Source: Zobellia russellii
Lineage (GTDB): Bacteria > Bacteroidota > Bacteroidia > Flavobacteriales > Flavobacteriaceae
Reading direction: 5' to 3'
Assembly: GCF_018728565.1 (NCBI RefSeq)
Contig: NZ_JACSOI010000001.1
Span: 124,001-188,000 of the forward strand
DNA: 64,000 nt
The position numbers and the translations under genes were made by a program. The notes beneath the pieces are model-generated. The model searched no databases. It saw nothing but the letters and a program-made list of their open reading frames with translations, and had not been told where the DNA came from. This document shows, in pieces, positions 44,676 through 54,584 of the stretch (its first letter is position 1; the number at the start of each line of letters is the position of its first letter).

Positions 44676-47600
44676 ACAGCAAAAAAACGCTAATAAAGAG
44701 TTTAGCCTATCTTCTTGGGCCATAGACAACCCTTCGGTCATTTATGTAATGATTGCCATATTCCTATGGTTGGGGCTAAAGTCATACTTTGCTATGCCTC
44801 GGGAAGATTTTCCTGAAATTGTAGAGACAAAAATTTACATAAGTACAGTTTACCCGGGTAACACCGCGGAAGATGTAGAACGATTGATAACCGACCCGCT
44901 TGAAGACCGTTTAAAAAACGTGAGCAATGTGGTAGAGGTAACCTCAACTTCTCAAGAGGATTATTCCATTATTACCGTTGAGTTTGATGAAGAACTTTCC
45001 GTAGAACAGGCCAAACAAAAGATAAAGGACGAAGTAGATGGTGAAAAGGCCAGTGAAGATTGGCCTACCTTTAACAATGCAAAGGTTGAACCCAATGTTT
45101 TTGACCTAAACCTTTCCGAATCGTTCCCTATCATGAACGTGAACTTCACGGGAGATTACCCTGTTGAAAAGCTAAAGGAGTTTGCCGAATATCTACAGGA
45201 TGAAATTGAAGATCTTCCCGAAGTTAAGGAAGTGAACATTAGGGGAGCTCAAGAAAAGGAGGTTGAAATTGCTGTGGATGTCTATAAAATGATGGCTTCC
45301 AAGGTAAGTTTTCAGGATGTTATCAATGCTATAAGCAATGGAAACTCTACCATGTCCGCAGGTAATATTCTTTCTGGTGGGCAACGGCGTACCATCCGTA
45401 TTTTAGGAGAAGTCAAAGACCCTAAAGAGCTGAATGATTTTGTAGTGAAATCCGAAAACGGAGCAGTTTATTTGAAGGACATTGCCGAGGTTACTTTTTC
45501 CGAAGAGGAAAAGACAACCTATGCCCGAGAATTTGGAACTAGCGTAGTAATGCTGGACATCAAAAAACGTTCGGGCAAAAACATGATCGAAGCCACAACA
45601 AAGGTTAGGGAAATTGTCAAAAAGGAACAAGAAAACTATTTCCCCGCTGATTTGAACATCACCATTGCCAATGATTCTTCGGGAAGAACACTTAACCAAG
45701 TAGATGACCTTGTAAACAATATCATTTTTGGTATTATCCTAGTGGTTACCGTTCTTATGTTCTTCTTAGGATTTAGAAATGCCCTTTTTGTTGGTTTTGC
45801 CATTCCTATGTCTATGTTCATGTCCTTTATGATTTTGAACAACCTGGGCTATACTCTAAACACCATGATACTGTTCGGTATGATTATGGGTCTTGGTATG
45901 ATGGTAGACAACGGTATTGTGGTGGTTGAGAACGTGTACCGCTTAATGAGCGAAGGCATGTCCCGCACCGAAGCCGCCAAGAAAGGTATTGGAGAAATCG
46001 CATTTCCAATTATTATTTCAACCTTAACAACCGTAGCCGCCTTTGTCCCGTTAGGACTATGGCCAGGTATATTTGGGCAGTTCATGATCTACTTCCCTAT
46101 TACATTATCGGTTGTACTGGGGTCATCACTTTTCGTAGCAATTTTCATGAACTCCATGTTGGTATCGCAGTTTATGGAAATAGGGGAAAAAGAACTCACA
46201 GTAAAGCAGCTGATACGTATTAGCGCCATATTGGGAGGGTTTGGACTCTTTATCCTGATTTTTGGCGGAACCATGAGAGGCCTTGGCTCGGTTATGATTA
46301 TTACCGCCTTAATGTTCTGGATATACAAATATGCTCTTAAAAAATGGGCCATTAGCTTCCAGAACGGTGCCATGGTACGTTTTGAGAACTGGTATGAAAG
46401 ACGCATTTCGCATGCGTTAAGGGGCAAGAACGTATATTGGTATTTTGGAATCACCTTTCTTTTATTGATCGGGGTTTTCATGGCCTTTGGAGCATCACTA
46501 GGCAGTGGGCGAACTAAAGTGGAGTTTTTCCCTGACAACAAACCCAATGAGATATATGCGTATATAGAATACCCACAAGGTACGGCCATTGAAAAGACCA
46601 ATAGGCTTACCAAAGAAATAGAGGAAAGGGTTTTTGCCGTTGCTAATCAAGATAAATATACCGATGGTGATTACAACTATTTGGTAGAATCAGCGGTATC
46701 CCAAGTAGGAGAGGGAGCGGGTAATCCCCAGACCGATGGTGGTTCTGCAGCGGAAATGCCTCACCGTGGAAAAGTAACTGTATCTATGCGCGAGTTTAAG
46801 TATAGAAAAGGTCGTGACACCGAAAAACTGCGTGGAGAAATACAGGAAGCCCTTACCGGAATTTACCCTGGCGTTGCCATTTCAGTAGAAAAAGAGGCCA
46901 ATGGACCACCAGCAGGTTACCCTATTAACATTGAATTGGAAGGTAAGGACTATACGGAATTGATCAGTACCGCCGAGGATGTTAGAAACTTTATCAACAC
47001 CAAAAATATTGCTGGTATTGAGGAGTTAAAAATTGATGTGAACAAGAGTAAGCCCTCCATGCAAGTTGTGGTAGACCGAGAAAAAGCGGGTGAACTAGGT
47101 GTCTCCGTGGGTCAAGTAGGACTACAGTTAAGACGTTCTCTCTTTGGTGAAAAAGCAGGTGTATATAAGCTAGATGGTGAGGATTACGATATTAACGTTC
47201 GTTTTAACGAAGACATCAGGTATAATAAAAATGCCCTGTTCAATCAGAATATTATTTTTAGAGATCCCGCAAATGGCCAGATTAAGGAAATTCCCGTTTC
47301 GGCAGTAGCCAAACAGCAGAATTCTTCAGGTTTTAGTGCCATTAAGCACAAGGACAAAAAGAGAGTGGTTACGGTTTATTCTCAATTAAAACCTGGGTTT
47401 AGTGATGCAGGAGCTATTGTAGCGGAAATCCAGAAAGAAATGGAAAACTTTAAAGGACTTCCTGCGGACGTAAAAATTGATTTTACCGGTCAGATTGAAG
47501 AGCAAAATAAGCAAATGCAATTTTTAGTAGGTGCCTTCTTCTCAGGACTTGGGTTGATCATGCTTATTTTGATATTCCAATTTGGAGGAATTTCAAAACC

Positions 47601-48171
47601 CCTTATTATTATGATTGCCATCTTCTTAAGCTTTATTGGAGTCTTTGGAGGATTAATGATTACCGGGTGGTCCTTTGTAATCATGATGACCATGATGGGA
47701 ATTATTTCCCTTGCCGGTATTGTAGTGAACAATGGTGTGGTACTTCTGGATTATACACAGATTCTTATTGACCGTAAAAAGGTGACTCTAGGGCTGGAGG
47801 ACAAAGACCTTATCTCGTTAGAAGAGGTTACTGAAATCATTACCAAGGGTGGTAAGGCAAGGTTGCGCCCAGTAATTCTTACGGCTATTACTACGGTTTT
47901 AGGGCTTATTCCTTTGGCTATTGGACTTAATATTGATTTCTTCTCATTGTTCTCTGAGTTTGACGCAAAAATCTATATGGGAGGAGATAACGTAGTCTTC
48001 TGGGGACCATTGGCATGGACGGTTATCTTTGGGTTGATAGTTGCTACTTTCCTAACCCTGATTATTGTTCCGGTATTATTCAATATTATCTATAGAATAA
48101 AGATTGCTGTTTGGGGAAGAAAAAAGGAACGCCCAATACAAACCGAAAACAATTTGGAAGCATCGGTTTAA
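44665..48171 (+). CDS. RND multidrug efflux permease (AcrB-like)
   Basis: 1168 aa. Twelve membrane helices are arranged as in AcrB, with two large periplasmic loops. Visible motifs include AMPREDFPEI at the N-terminus and the fourth-helix GMIMGLGMMVDNGIVVVENV, whose Asp is expected to carry protons. STLTTVAAFVPLGLWPG and a second-half AGIVVNNGVVLLDYTQ follow. It exports toxic compounds using the proton gradient. It is a little longer than E. coli AcrB because of a membrane insertion around residues 510-560, seen in other Bacteroidetes pumps. It is the last gene of the operon, followed by a terminator. The substrate is unknown. Confidence 0.94.
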   Translation: MSSKQQKNANKEFSLSSWAIDNPSVIYVMIAIFLWLGLKSYFAMPREDFPEIVETKIYISTVYPGNTAEDVERLITDPLEDRLKNVSNVVEVTSTSQEDYSIITVEFDEELSVEQAKQKIKDEVDGEKASEDWPTFNNAKVEPNVFDLNLSESFPIMNVNFTGDYPVEKLKEFAEYLQDEIEDLPEVKEVNIRGAQEKEVEIAVDVYKMMASKVSFQDVINAISNGNSTMSAGNILSGGQRRTIRILGEVKDPKELNDFVVKSENGAVYLKDIAEVTFSEEEKTTYAREFGTSVVMLDIKKRSGKNMIEATTKVREIVKKEQENYFPADLNITIANDSSGRTLNQVDDLVNNIIFGIILVVTVLMFFLGFRNALFVGFAIPMSMFMSFMILNNLGYTLNTMILFGMIMGLGMMVDNGIVVVENVYRLMSEGMSRTEAAKKGIGEIAFPIIISTLTTVAAFVPLGLWPGIFGQFMIYFPITLSVVLGSSLFVAIFMNSMLVSQFMEIGEKELTVKQLIRISAILGGFGLFILIFGGTMRGLGSVMIITALMFWIYKYALKKWAISFQNGAMVRFENWYERRISHALRGKNVYWYFGITFLLLIGVFMAFGASLGSGRTKVEFFPDNKPNEIYAYIEYPQGTAIEKTNRLTKEIEERVFAVANQDKYTDGDYNYLVESAVSQVGEGAGNPQTDGGSAAEMPHRGKVTVSMREFKYRKGRDTEKLRGEIQEALTGIYPGVAISVEKEANGPPAGYPINIELEGKDYTELISTAEDVRNFINTKNIAGIEELKIDVNKSKPSMQVVVDREKAGELGVSVGQVGLQLRRSLFGEKAGVYKLDGEDYDINVRFNEDIRYNKNALFNQNIIFRDPANGQIKEIPVSAVAKQQNSSGFSAIKHKDKKRVVTVYSQLKPGFSDAGAIVAEIQKEMENFKGLPADVKIDFTGQIEEQNKQMQFLVGAFFSGLGLIMLILIFQFGGISKPLIIMIAIFLSFIGVFGGLMITGWSFVIMMTMMGIISLAGIVVNNGVVLLDYTQILIDRKKVTLGLEDKDLISLEEVTEIITKGGKARLRPVILTAITTVLGLIPLAIGLNIDFFSLFSEFDAKIYMGGDNVVFWGPLAWTVIFGLIVATFLTLIIVPVLFNIIYRIKIAVWGRKKERPIQTENNLEASV

Positions 48172-48193
48172 AAACCAATCTTCATTACATAAA

Positions 48194-48219
48194 AAAAACC
48201 CGCCAATTGGCGGGTTTTT
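48194..48219. terminator. Bidirectional terminator between efflux operon and SusCD pair 2
   Basis: AAAAACCCGCC (48194-48204), loop AATT, GGCGGGTTTTT (48209-48219): a perfect stem with A and T runs, serving both convergent units. Confidence 0.9.
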
Positions 48220-48242
48220 GATTTTATATTAAATACGAAATA

Positions 48243-49586
48243 TTATTTGTTCTCATTGGCAGGTACAGGAAGTGCGGAAGGAACGCTGTCCGTGGACCTA
48301 TCATTTGGTAATTCTGCCAATTTACCAAACCTTCTCATATCAATCCACCTATGACCTTCTCCAAATAATGAATATCTTCTGTTATACAATAATTCATCCT
48401 GTAAAGCTGCAGCTGACGTAGCTCCGGAATATGCAGGTAAACCAGCAGCAGTTCTAATAATATCAAGGGCCGCAACCGCTTCCGTGGGGTTAGCTGTTAT
48501 ATTTGCTTCTGCATACAACAGAATAAGTTCCTCATTCCTTATAATCGGCACATCATCAGTAAGGCTTGCATAAATAGCTACATCATGAGTTCCTACTAGT
48601 CCAGAAGCATCTCTATTTTCAAGTCTTTCAACAGCTTTGCTCAACCTACCATCTCCATCTTGCGCATCAGTAATGAAACTCGCATGGGCTACCCTAACGT
48701 TAGCTTCTTGATTTAAGGCAATAAAAAGAGGGTTTGAAAGATCTGCTCCACTCAAACTAAAATTATGGTAAACCCCTTTTCTTAAATCTCCGTTTAAGTC
48801 AAAGAAAGAATCTTCAAGTGCCGCCAAAGCAGCAGGATAATTACCACGGTAAGCTTCAACTCTAGCCAATAATGCCCTATTAAACTCCAATATATCTGCT
48901 GGCGTTAGCGGTAATTGGTCTCCTGAGGTAGCGTCACTTTTCTTTAAATCATTATAACCAGGTGTCATGCTAAATGGGAGTTCATCTCCACCCGCATTTA
49001 AATCGGTTGCTGCAGAATTTAGCAAATCGGCAATAGCATCAAGTGCCCCTGCTCTATCTACGAAAGCTCCAAGATTTTCAGAATCGGACACGTCAATACG
49101 AATACCATTATCATGTTGATTATTGCTCAACATAAGTAATTCGTGCGCTTTAAGTGTACTAATGGTTCCTCTTGTTGCAGATATCTCAGCATCAGAAAGA
49201 TCAGAAGTGGTATTATCCAATCCTTCCAAAATAAGATTTGCATCTTTTATTGCAGCATATCTTGCTCCCCATGGGGTTGTTACATAAAAGGTATTGTTAT
49301 TTAAATTTCCTACTACCACATCACCTTCATATCTTGGATCTGAGGAAGTAAAGTAATAGTATTCCCTACCCACTATGCTCAGTACATCCGTATTTGTAGA
49401 AAGACCTACACGCATATCTGATAAAATTCCAGTAAGCGCCTGTGGCAACTCTCCCCTGGAAAGGTCGTCAGATATTGACGACGTACTTGCACCATTTAAA
49501 CTCTCACCACCATCTAGTTCACATGCCGTTACTAGAAAAATAGCCGCTATAATGGTCACTATTTTTAGTTGTTTTAGTATTTTCAT
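48243..49586 (-). CDS. SusD/RagB-family lipoprotein (pair 2)
   Basis: 447 aa, shorter than PUL 1 SusD. The lipobox LVTAC (Cys about 22) is followed by ELDGGESLNG. SusD-like features are GARYAAIKDANLILEGLDN, EFNRALLARVEAYRGNYPAAL, NEELILLYAEANI and LYNRRYSLFGEGHRWIDMRRFG. It is the glycan- or peptide-binding lid for the SusC encoded 20 bp upstream. There are no carbohydrate-active enzymes nearby, so the ligand is unknown. Confidence 0.92.
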   Translation of the reverse strand: MKILKQLKIVTIIAAIFLVTACELDGGESLNGASTSSISDDLSRGELPQALTGILSDMRVGLSTNTDVLSIVGREYYYFTSSDPRYEGDVVVGNLNNNTFYVTTPWGARYAAIKDANLILEGLDNTTSDLSDAEISATRGTISTLKAHELLMLSNNQHDNGIRIDVSDSENLGAFVDRAGALDAIADLLNSAATDLNAGGDELPFSMTPGYNDLKKSDATSGDQLPLTPADILEFNRALLARVEAYRGNYPAALAALEDSFFDLNGDLRKGVYHNFSLSGADLSNPLFIALNQEANVRVAHASFITDAQDGDGRLSKAVERLENRDASGLVGTHDVAIYASLTDDVPIIRNEELILLYAEANITANPTEAVAALDIIRTAAGLPAYSGATSAAALQDELLYNRRYSLFGEGHRWIDMRRFGKLAELPNDRSTDSVPSALPVPANENK

Positions 49587-49606
49587 TTCGCTAATTTTTT
49601 TTAAAA

Positions 49607-52582
49607 TTAAAATTGCACCGATATATGCATCATGTATCTTTTGGATGAAGGAAACGGTGTTACTTCTACACCAGAAGAAAGACCTGTTCCTCCAAAATTG
49701 GAAACCTCTGGGTCATAACTGTTGTAATCAAAGATATTGATCAAGTTATTTCCGGAAAGCCCAACTTTTACACTAGACACAACTCCATTGAACCAGTCTT
49801 GAATATTCTTTTCCGGTACTGTATAGTAGAAACCAAGTTCACGCAACCTAAGATAAGAAGCATCTTCTACGAAAGGCGTTGCATTACCAGCGAAAATACC
49901 ATTGTTTACACGATATACACCATTTGGAATAACACCATCAGGATCAATAGTAATCTCATCATAATCAGCACTTGTACCACCAAAATCCGACAAAAGTTTA
50001 GAAAGGTTTATGTTATCTCCACCCTTCTTCCAATGCCATAGGAACGAAAGTACAAAGTTCTTGTACTTTATGCTATTATTTAGTGAAGTCTGAAAATCCG
50101 GAGCTGCATCTCCTAATTTTACCACATCTCCATCTAAATTTGTACCTACTATTTGTGTTACACTTTCTCCCTCTTCAATTCTAAATGTACCTAGACCAGT
50201 ACCAAAACCTCCAGTGTCATAGGCAGGAACATCCATACGTACCATTTCGGATACATTGGTCCACCAGTTAAGCGTGGCATCCCAAGTAAAATCATCCTTA
50301 TTTATAATAGCTGCGTTCAAGGCTACTTCAACCCCGTTATTCTCCAATTCACCCGCATTTTCCCATTTTGTGGAGAAACCGCTAGATGGCTCTGTATTGG
50401 CCAACAACAATAGGTCATCAACATTCTTTTTGTAATATGTTAGTTCTAGACCTAAACGGTTTTTGAACATTCCTAGGTCTATACCCAATTCAAGTTCTTT
50501 CTGTCTTTCCGGCAAAATATCAGGATTACCTTGTGTTAGGGGAACAACAATACCAACATTGCCTCCAGTAAGAGCACTTTCATAAACGGTATAAAGTGAG
50601 CCAAACCTTGCAAAAGTACCTGCTTCACCATAGGCGGCTCTCAATTTAAGCCGGTTGACCAAAGCATCTTCACTCCAAAAACCAAAGCTGTTCAAGTTAA
50701 CGGCCAACGATGCTTTAGGGTAGAAAAACAACTCATTAATATCTGCGTTATTTGTAGACTTGTCTCCACGTACACCAAGAGTTCCAATAAATTTGTCCTG
50801 ATAGTTAATACTTTCTTGCACAAAAAATCCAAAATCTTCTTGTTCCAACCTTGTTTGGGTAACTTTCTGGTTAGCACTCTGATCAAGATTTGTTTCCGAA
50901 GCAATTAAATCCGAAGCAACAACACTAACCGTATTTCTCGAAAACTGTTCGTTAGTTACACCTAACTGAGTATTAAAGGATAAATCACTATCCGTAAAAT
51001 AGTTGTGAACCAAGAAACCAGAATAGTTTGCATTCTTGTTGTTTGTGTTAGTTATACCGGAAACACCATTTACACCTCCTTGATCAGGACGTTGAAACTG
51101 AAGTTCTTTTGGGAAAATTACTTTAGCCTCCATGTTATATGTATCCACACCTACACGTCCAATGAACTTTAGATTAGAATTGTCCTTTCTAAAAATGTTT
51201 ACATCTAAATTTCCACCAATAATAAATCTATTTACACGCTCATTGTTTGTAAACAAATCTCTTGTCTGTAGTGGGTTGGAAGAGTTATTTGGATGATCAG
51301 GATAGTTACCGTTCTCATCCGGCTCAAGAAAATCCCAAGGACGGGTGTTGGTTAAGGCAACACCAATAGTTGTACCTGTATTATCGTTATTAAAAAACCC
51401 TCTATCCGCAGAAGAACTTATGTAGTTGGTGTTCAATCCCAACTTAATGTTTTCGTTGAATTTATGCTCTACATTCAATCTAAAAGAGCTCTTTTTATAC
51501 CCGGTATTCTTTACAATACCGTCTTCATCGTTATTTGAAATACCTGCATAGAACGTAGTTTTATCACTACCTCCGGAAGCACTTACGTTGGTATTGGAAA
51601 TCAAGCCTTCTTCTCCAAATACTTCCTTTTCGTAATCTCTCAGTTTTCCGGCAGACGCAGCAGCAGCATAAAGAGCACCCTCACCATATTGCTCCTCAGC
51701 CAAATCTTCAGTCCAATCTCTCTGACCTTGTAACCTAATTATCTTGTTAAAACCGAAGCCCTGGGAGAAGTTCACCTTTGTCTTACCTGATTTACCTTTC
51801 TTGGTGGTTATAATAACAACCCCGGCAGCACCTCTAGAACCGTAAATTGCGGCAGCAGAAGCTCCCTTTAAAATTTCAATGTTCGCTATATCGTCCGGGT
51901 TTAAATCCGCAATCCTGTTGGTTGCGTTATCCTGGTTGGAAGCACTTCCTCCTGCCGCAGCACCCGAAACATCATTTAAACCACCGGAAGCAATACTACT
52001 GTTATCCACATACACCCCATCAACAATATATAAAGGCTGCGAATTACCATTAATAGAAGTAATACCCCTAAACTTTATAGACATACCACCACCTGGCGCA
52101 CCAGAGTTGGCACTAACCACAGCACCCGTAAATTTACCTGCCAAGGCTCCGTCCAATGTTTTTGGCGGGGTAACACCTGCCAGTTCGGCTGCGGAAACAG
52201 TTGCCACCGCGTTAGCTAAGTTCTTTCTCTTTACAGTTGTTGCCAACCCGGAAACCACCACCTCATCTAGACCCATGGCAGATTCTTCCAAAACCATGTT
52301 TACAGTTGATGAACTACTCACGTTGATTTCCTTTGTAGCATATCCTAAAGAGGAAAACACCAACGTAACAGGAAAATTATCTACCGATATTTCATAATTC
52401 CCATCAAAATCGGATGTGGTTCCATTAGTTGTTCCTTTTACCACAATGCTAGCTCCTGGAAGCGGCAAATCCGTGGCATCCGTAATATTTCCTGAAATCG
52501 TTCCTTGAGCAAAAACCGAAATGGGCAATGTCAAAAACGCTAGGAAATACAACTTTCTAAGTAAAGTTTGTTTCATTTTCAA
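49607..52582 (-). CDS. SusC/RagA-type TonB-dependent transporter (pair 2)
   Basis: 991 aa. A signal peptide ends at VFAQ. Then come a CarboxypepD_reg domain (GTISGNITDATDLPLPGASI), the DEVVVSGLATTVKRK stretch, a plug with IKFRGITSINGNSQPLYIVDG and IEILKGASAAAIYGSRGAAG, and a long barrel ending KRYMMHISVQF. It imports a substrate with the SusD that follows after 20 bp. The pair lacks enzymes, a regulator and the PUL 1 motif, so it is either a transporter for small substrates or controlled from elsewhere. The upstream gap to aspS is 187 bp. Confidence 0.94.
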   Translation of the reverse strand: MKMKQTLLRKLYFLAFLTLPISVFAQGTISGNITDATDLPLPGASIVVKGTTNGTTSDFDGNYEISVDNFPVTLVFSSLGYATKEINVSSSSTVNMVLEESAMGLDEVVVSGLATTVKRKNLANAVATVSAAELAGVTPPKTLDGALAGKFTGAVVSANSGAPGGGMSIKFRGITSINGNSQPLYIVDGVYVDNSSIASGGLNDVSGAAAGGSASNQDNATNRIADLNPDDIANIEILKGASAAAIYGSRGAAGVVIITTKKGKSGKTKVNFSQGFGFNKIIRLQGQRDWTEDLAEEQYGEGALYAAAASAGKLRDYEKEVFGEEGLISNTNVSASGGSDKTTFYAGISNNDEDGIVKNTGYKKSSFRLNVEHKFNENIKLGLNTNYISSSADRGFFNNDNTGTTIGVALTNTRPWDFLEPDENGNYPDHPNNSSNPLQTRDLFTNNERVNRFIIGGNLDVNIFRKDNSNLKFIGRVGVDTYNMEAKVIFPKELQFQRPDQGGVNGVSGITNTNNKNANYSGFLVHNYFTDSDLSFNTQLGVTNEQFSRNTVSVVASDLIASETNLDQSANQKVTQTRLEQEDFGFFVQESINYQDKFIGTLGVRGDKSTNNADINELFFYPKASLAVNLNSFGFWSEDALVNRLKLRAAYGEAGTFARFGSLYTVYESALTGGNVGIVVPLTQGNPDILPERQKELELGIDLGMFKNRLGLELTYYKKNVDDLLLLANTEPSSGFSTKWENAGELENNGVEVALNAAIINKDDFTWDATLNWWTNVSEMVRMDVPAYDTGGFGTGLGTFRIEEGESVTQIVGTNLDGDVVKLGDAAPDFQTSLNNSIKYKNFVLSFLWHWKKGGDNINLSKLLSDFGGTSADYDEITIDPDGVIPNGVYRVNNGIFAGNATPFVEDASYLRLRELGFYYTVPEKNIQDWFNGVVSSVKVGLSGNNLINIFDYNSYDPEVSNFGGTGLSSGVEVTPFPSSKRYMMHISVQF

Positions 52583-52769
52583 AATTTTGAATTAGTTAAT
52601 TTCAAAGCAATATAGTTAAGAATTATCATAAAACTAAAACTTATGTTAAATTTTAGCATTTATATTAGCGCTCTATTCCGCTATTGTCAAAAACATTCAC
52701 CATCATAATTTTTTAGCCGATACCATCATATCTTCTTACATTTGCTCTTTCATAAATCAACATTTACTT

Positions 52770-54524
52770 ATGTACAGAAGCCATACTTGCGGAGAATTGC
52801 GCGAATCTCATATAAACACAAAAGTTACCCTATCTGGATGGGTACAAAAAACTCGTGACAAAGGGTTTGTTGTTTGGGTAGACCTTCGTGACCGCTACGG
52901 CATAACCCAATTGGTTTTTGATGAAGACCGTACCTCTTATAAATTATTGGAACAAGCTAGACATTTAGGACGCGAATTTGTTGTTCAAGTAACAGGTGAA
53001 GTCATAGAAAGATCTTCAAAAAACCCTAACCTTGCTACTGGTAACATAGAGGTTTTAGTAGACGAGGTTATTGTTCTAAACGAATCCAAAACACCCCCTT
53101 TCACCATAGAAAATGAAACCGATGGTGGTGAGGACCTTAGGATGAAATATCGGTATTTGGATATCCGCAGAAATCCTGTTAAAAACAACCTTATTTTTAG
53201 AAGTAAGGTTTCTATGGAAGTACGCAAGTACCTAAGCGACCAAAATTTTATAGAGGTTGAGACTCCGTACTTAATAAAATCTACTCCAGAAGGGGCTAGA
53301 GATTTTGTGGTTCCCAGCCGTATGAACGAAGGTCAGTTTTACGCTTTACCTCAATCTCCCCAAACCTTTAAACAACTCCTTATGGTAGGGGGAATGGATA
53401 AGTATTTCCAGATTGTAAAGTGCTTCCGCGATGAGGACCTTAGAGCGGACAGACAACCTGAATTTACGCAGATTGATTGTGAAATGGCTTTTGTGGAGCA
53501 GGAAGATATCCTTGATGCTTTTGAAGGTCTTACCAAACACTTGTTGAAAGAAATTAAGGGGGTAGAGATATCCGCCTTCCCAAGAATTACCTATGATGAT
53601 GCCATGCGCATTTATGGTAATGACAAACCTGACATTCGTTTTGGAATGGAATTTGGCGAATTGAACACCGTTGCGCAACATAAGGATTTTGGCGTATTCA
53701 ACTCCGCAGAATTGGTAGTTGGTATTGCGGTTCCGGGTGCAGCAAGCTATACTCGTAAAGAACTGGATGCACTGGTAAATTGGGTAAAGAGACCCCAAGT
53801 AGGCGCCAAGGGAATGGTTTATGCAAAATATAATGAAGACGGCAGCTTTAAGTCTACGGTAGATAAATTTTATGACCAAGAGGATTTAGCAAAGTGGGCA
53901 GAAGCTACACAAGCCAACCCGGGCGATCTAATTTGTGTGCTTTCGGGAGATGCCAACAAAACACGTGCTCAATTAAGCGCACTTAGAATGCAGCTTGCCG
54001 AAAGACTTGGCTTAAGAAAGGCTGATGAATTTGCCCCGTTATGGGTTATAGATTTCCCGTTGTTGGAACTTGATGAAGAAACCGGGAACTATCACGCCAT
54101 GCACCACCCGTTTACATCACCAAAACCGGGTCAATTAGAATTGCTTGAAACAAACCCTGGTGCAGTACGTGCCAATGCTTATGACTTGGTATTGAACGGA
54201 AATGAAATAGGCGGAGGTTCTATACGTATCCATGATAGGGATGTGCAAAGTGTTATGTTCAAACATCTTGGTTTTTCTCCCGAAGAAGCTCAGGCGCAAT
54301 TTGGTTTCCTAATGGATGCTTTTCAGTACGGAGCTCCACCGCACGGAGGAATCGCCTTTGGTTTAGACCGATTGGTATCCATCCTTGGAGGACAGGAAAC
54401 CATCAGGGATTTCATTGCTTTCCCAAAAAATAACAGCGGACGAGATGTTATGATAGATGCCCCTGCGCCTATTGACCAAGAGCAACTACATGAATTGAAC
54501 TTAAAAATAGATATCAAAACATAG
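52770..54524 (+). CDS. aspS: Aspartyl-tRNA synthetase
   Basis: 584 aa, bacterial type. The N-terminal OB-fold anticodon-binding domain ([21 protein letters not shown]) is followed by class II motifs: motif 1 around [20 protein letters not shown], motif 2 [20 protein letters not shown] and motif 3 [19 protein letters not shown] insertion lies between motifs 2 and 3. It charges tRNA-Asp. A -7 element TACATTTG is at 52737-52744; the matching -33 TTG is not clear. A terminator lies just after the gene. Confidence 0.97.
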   Translation: MYRSHTCGELRESHINTKVTLSGWVQKTRDKGFVVWVDLRDRYGITQLVFDEDRTSYKLLEQARHLGREFVVQVTGEVIERSSKNPNLATGNIEVLVDEVIVLNESKTPPFTIENETDGGEDLRMKYRYLDIRRNPVKNNLIFRSKVSMEVRKYLSDQNFIEVETPYLIKSTPEGARDFVVPSRMNEGQFYALPQSPQTFKQLLMVGGMDKYFQIVKCFRDEDLRADRQPEFTQIDCEMAFVEQEDILDAFEGLTKHLLKEIKGVEISAFPRITYDDAMRIYGNDKPDIRFGMEFGELNTVAQHKDFGVFNSAELVVGIAVPGAASYTRKELDALVNWVKRPQVGAKGMVYAKYNEDGSFKSTVDKFYDQEDLAKWAEATQANPGDLICVLSGDANKTRAQLSALRMQLAERLGLRKADEFAPLWVIDFPLLELDEETGNYHAMHHPFTSPKPGQLELLETNPGAVRANAYDLVLNGNEIGGGSIRIHDRDVQSVMFKHLGFSPEEAQAQFGFLMDAFQYGAPPHGGIAFGLDRLVSILGGQETIRDFIAFPKNNSGRDVMIDAPAPIDQEQLHELNLKIDIKT

Positions 54525-54530
54525 AAACCA

Positions 54531-54552
54531 AATCCCGCTAATAGGCGGGATT
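54531..54552 (+). terminator. Terminator after aspS
   Basis: AATCCCGC (54531-54538) pairs with GCGGGATT (54545-54552), followed by a T run. Confidence 0.85.
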
Positions 54553-54584
54553 TTTTTAATACTTTTAGGTAGCAAACCTTTCTA

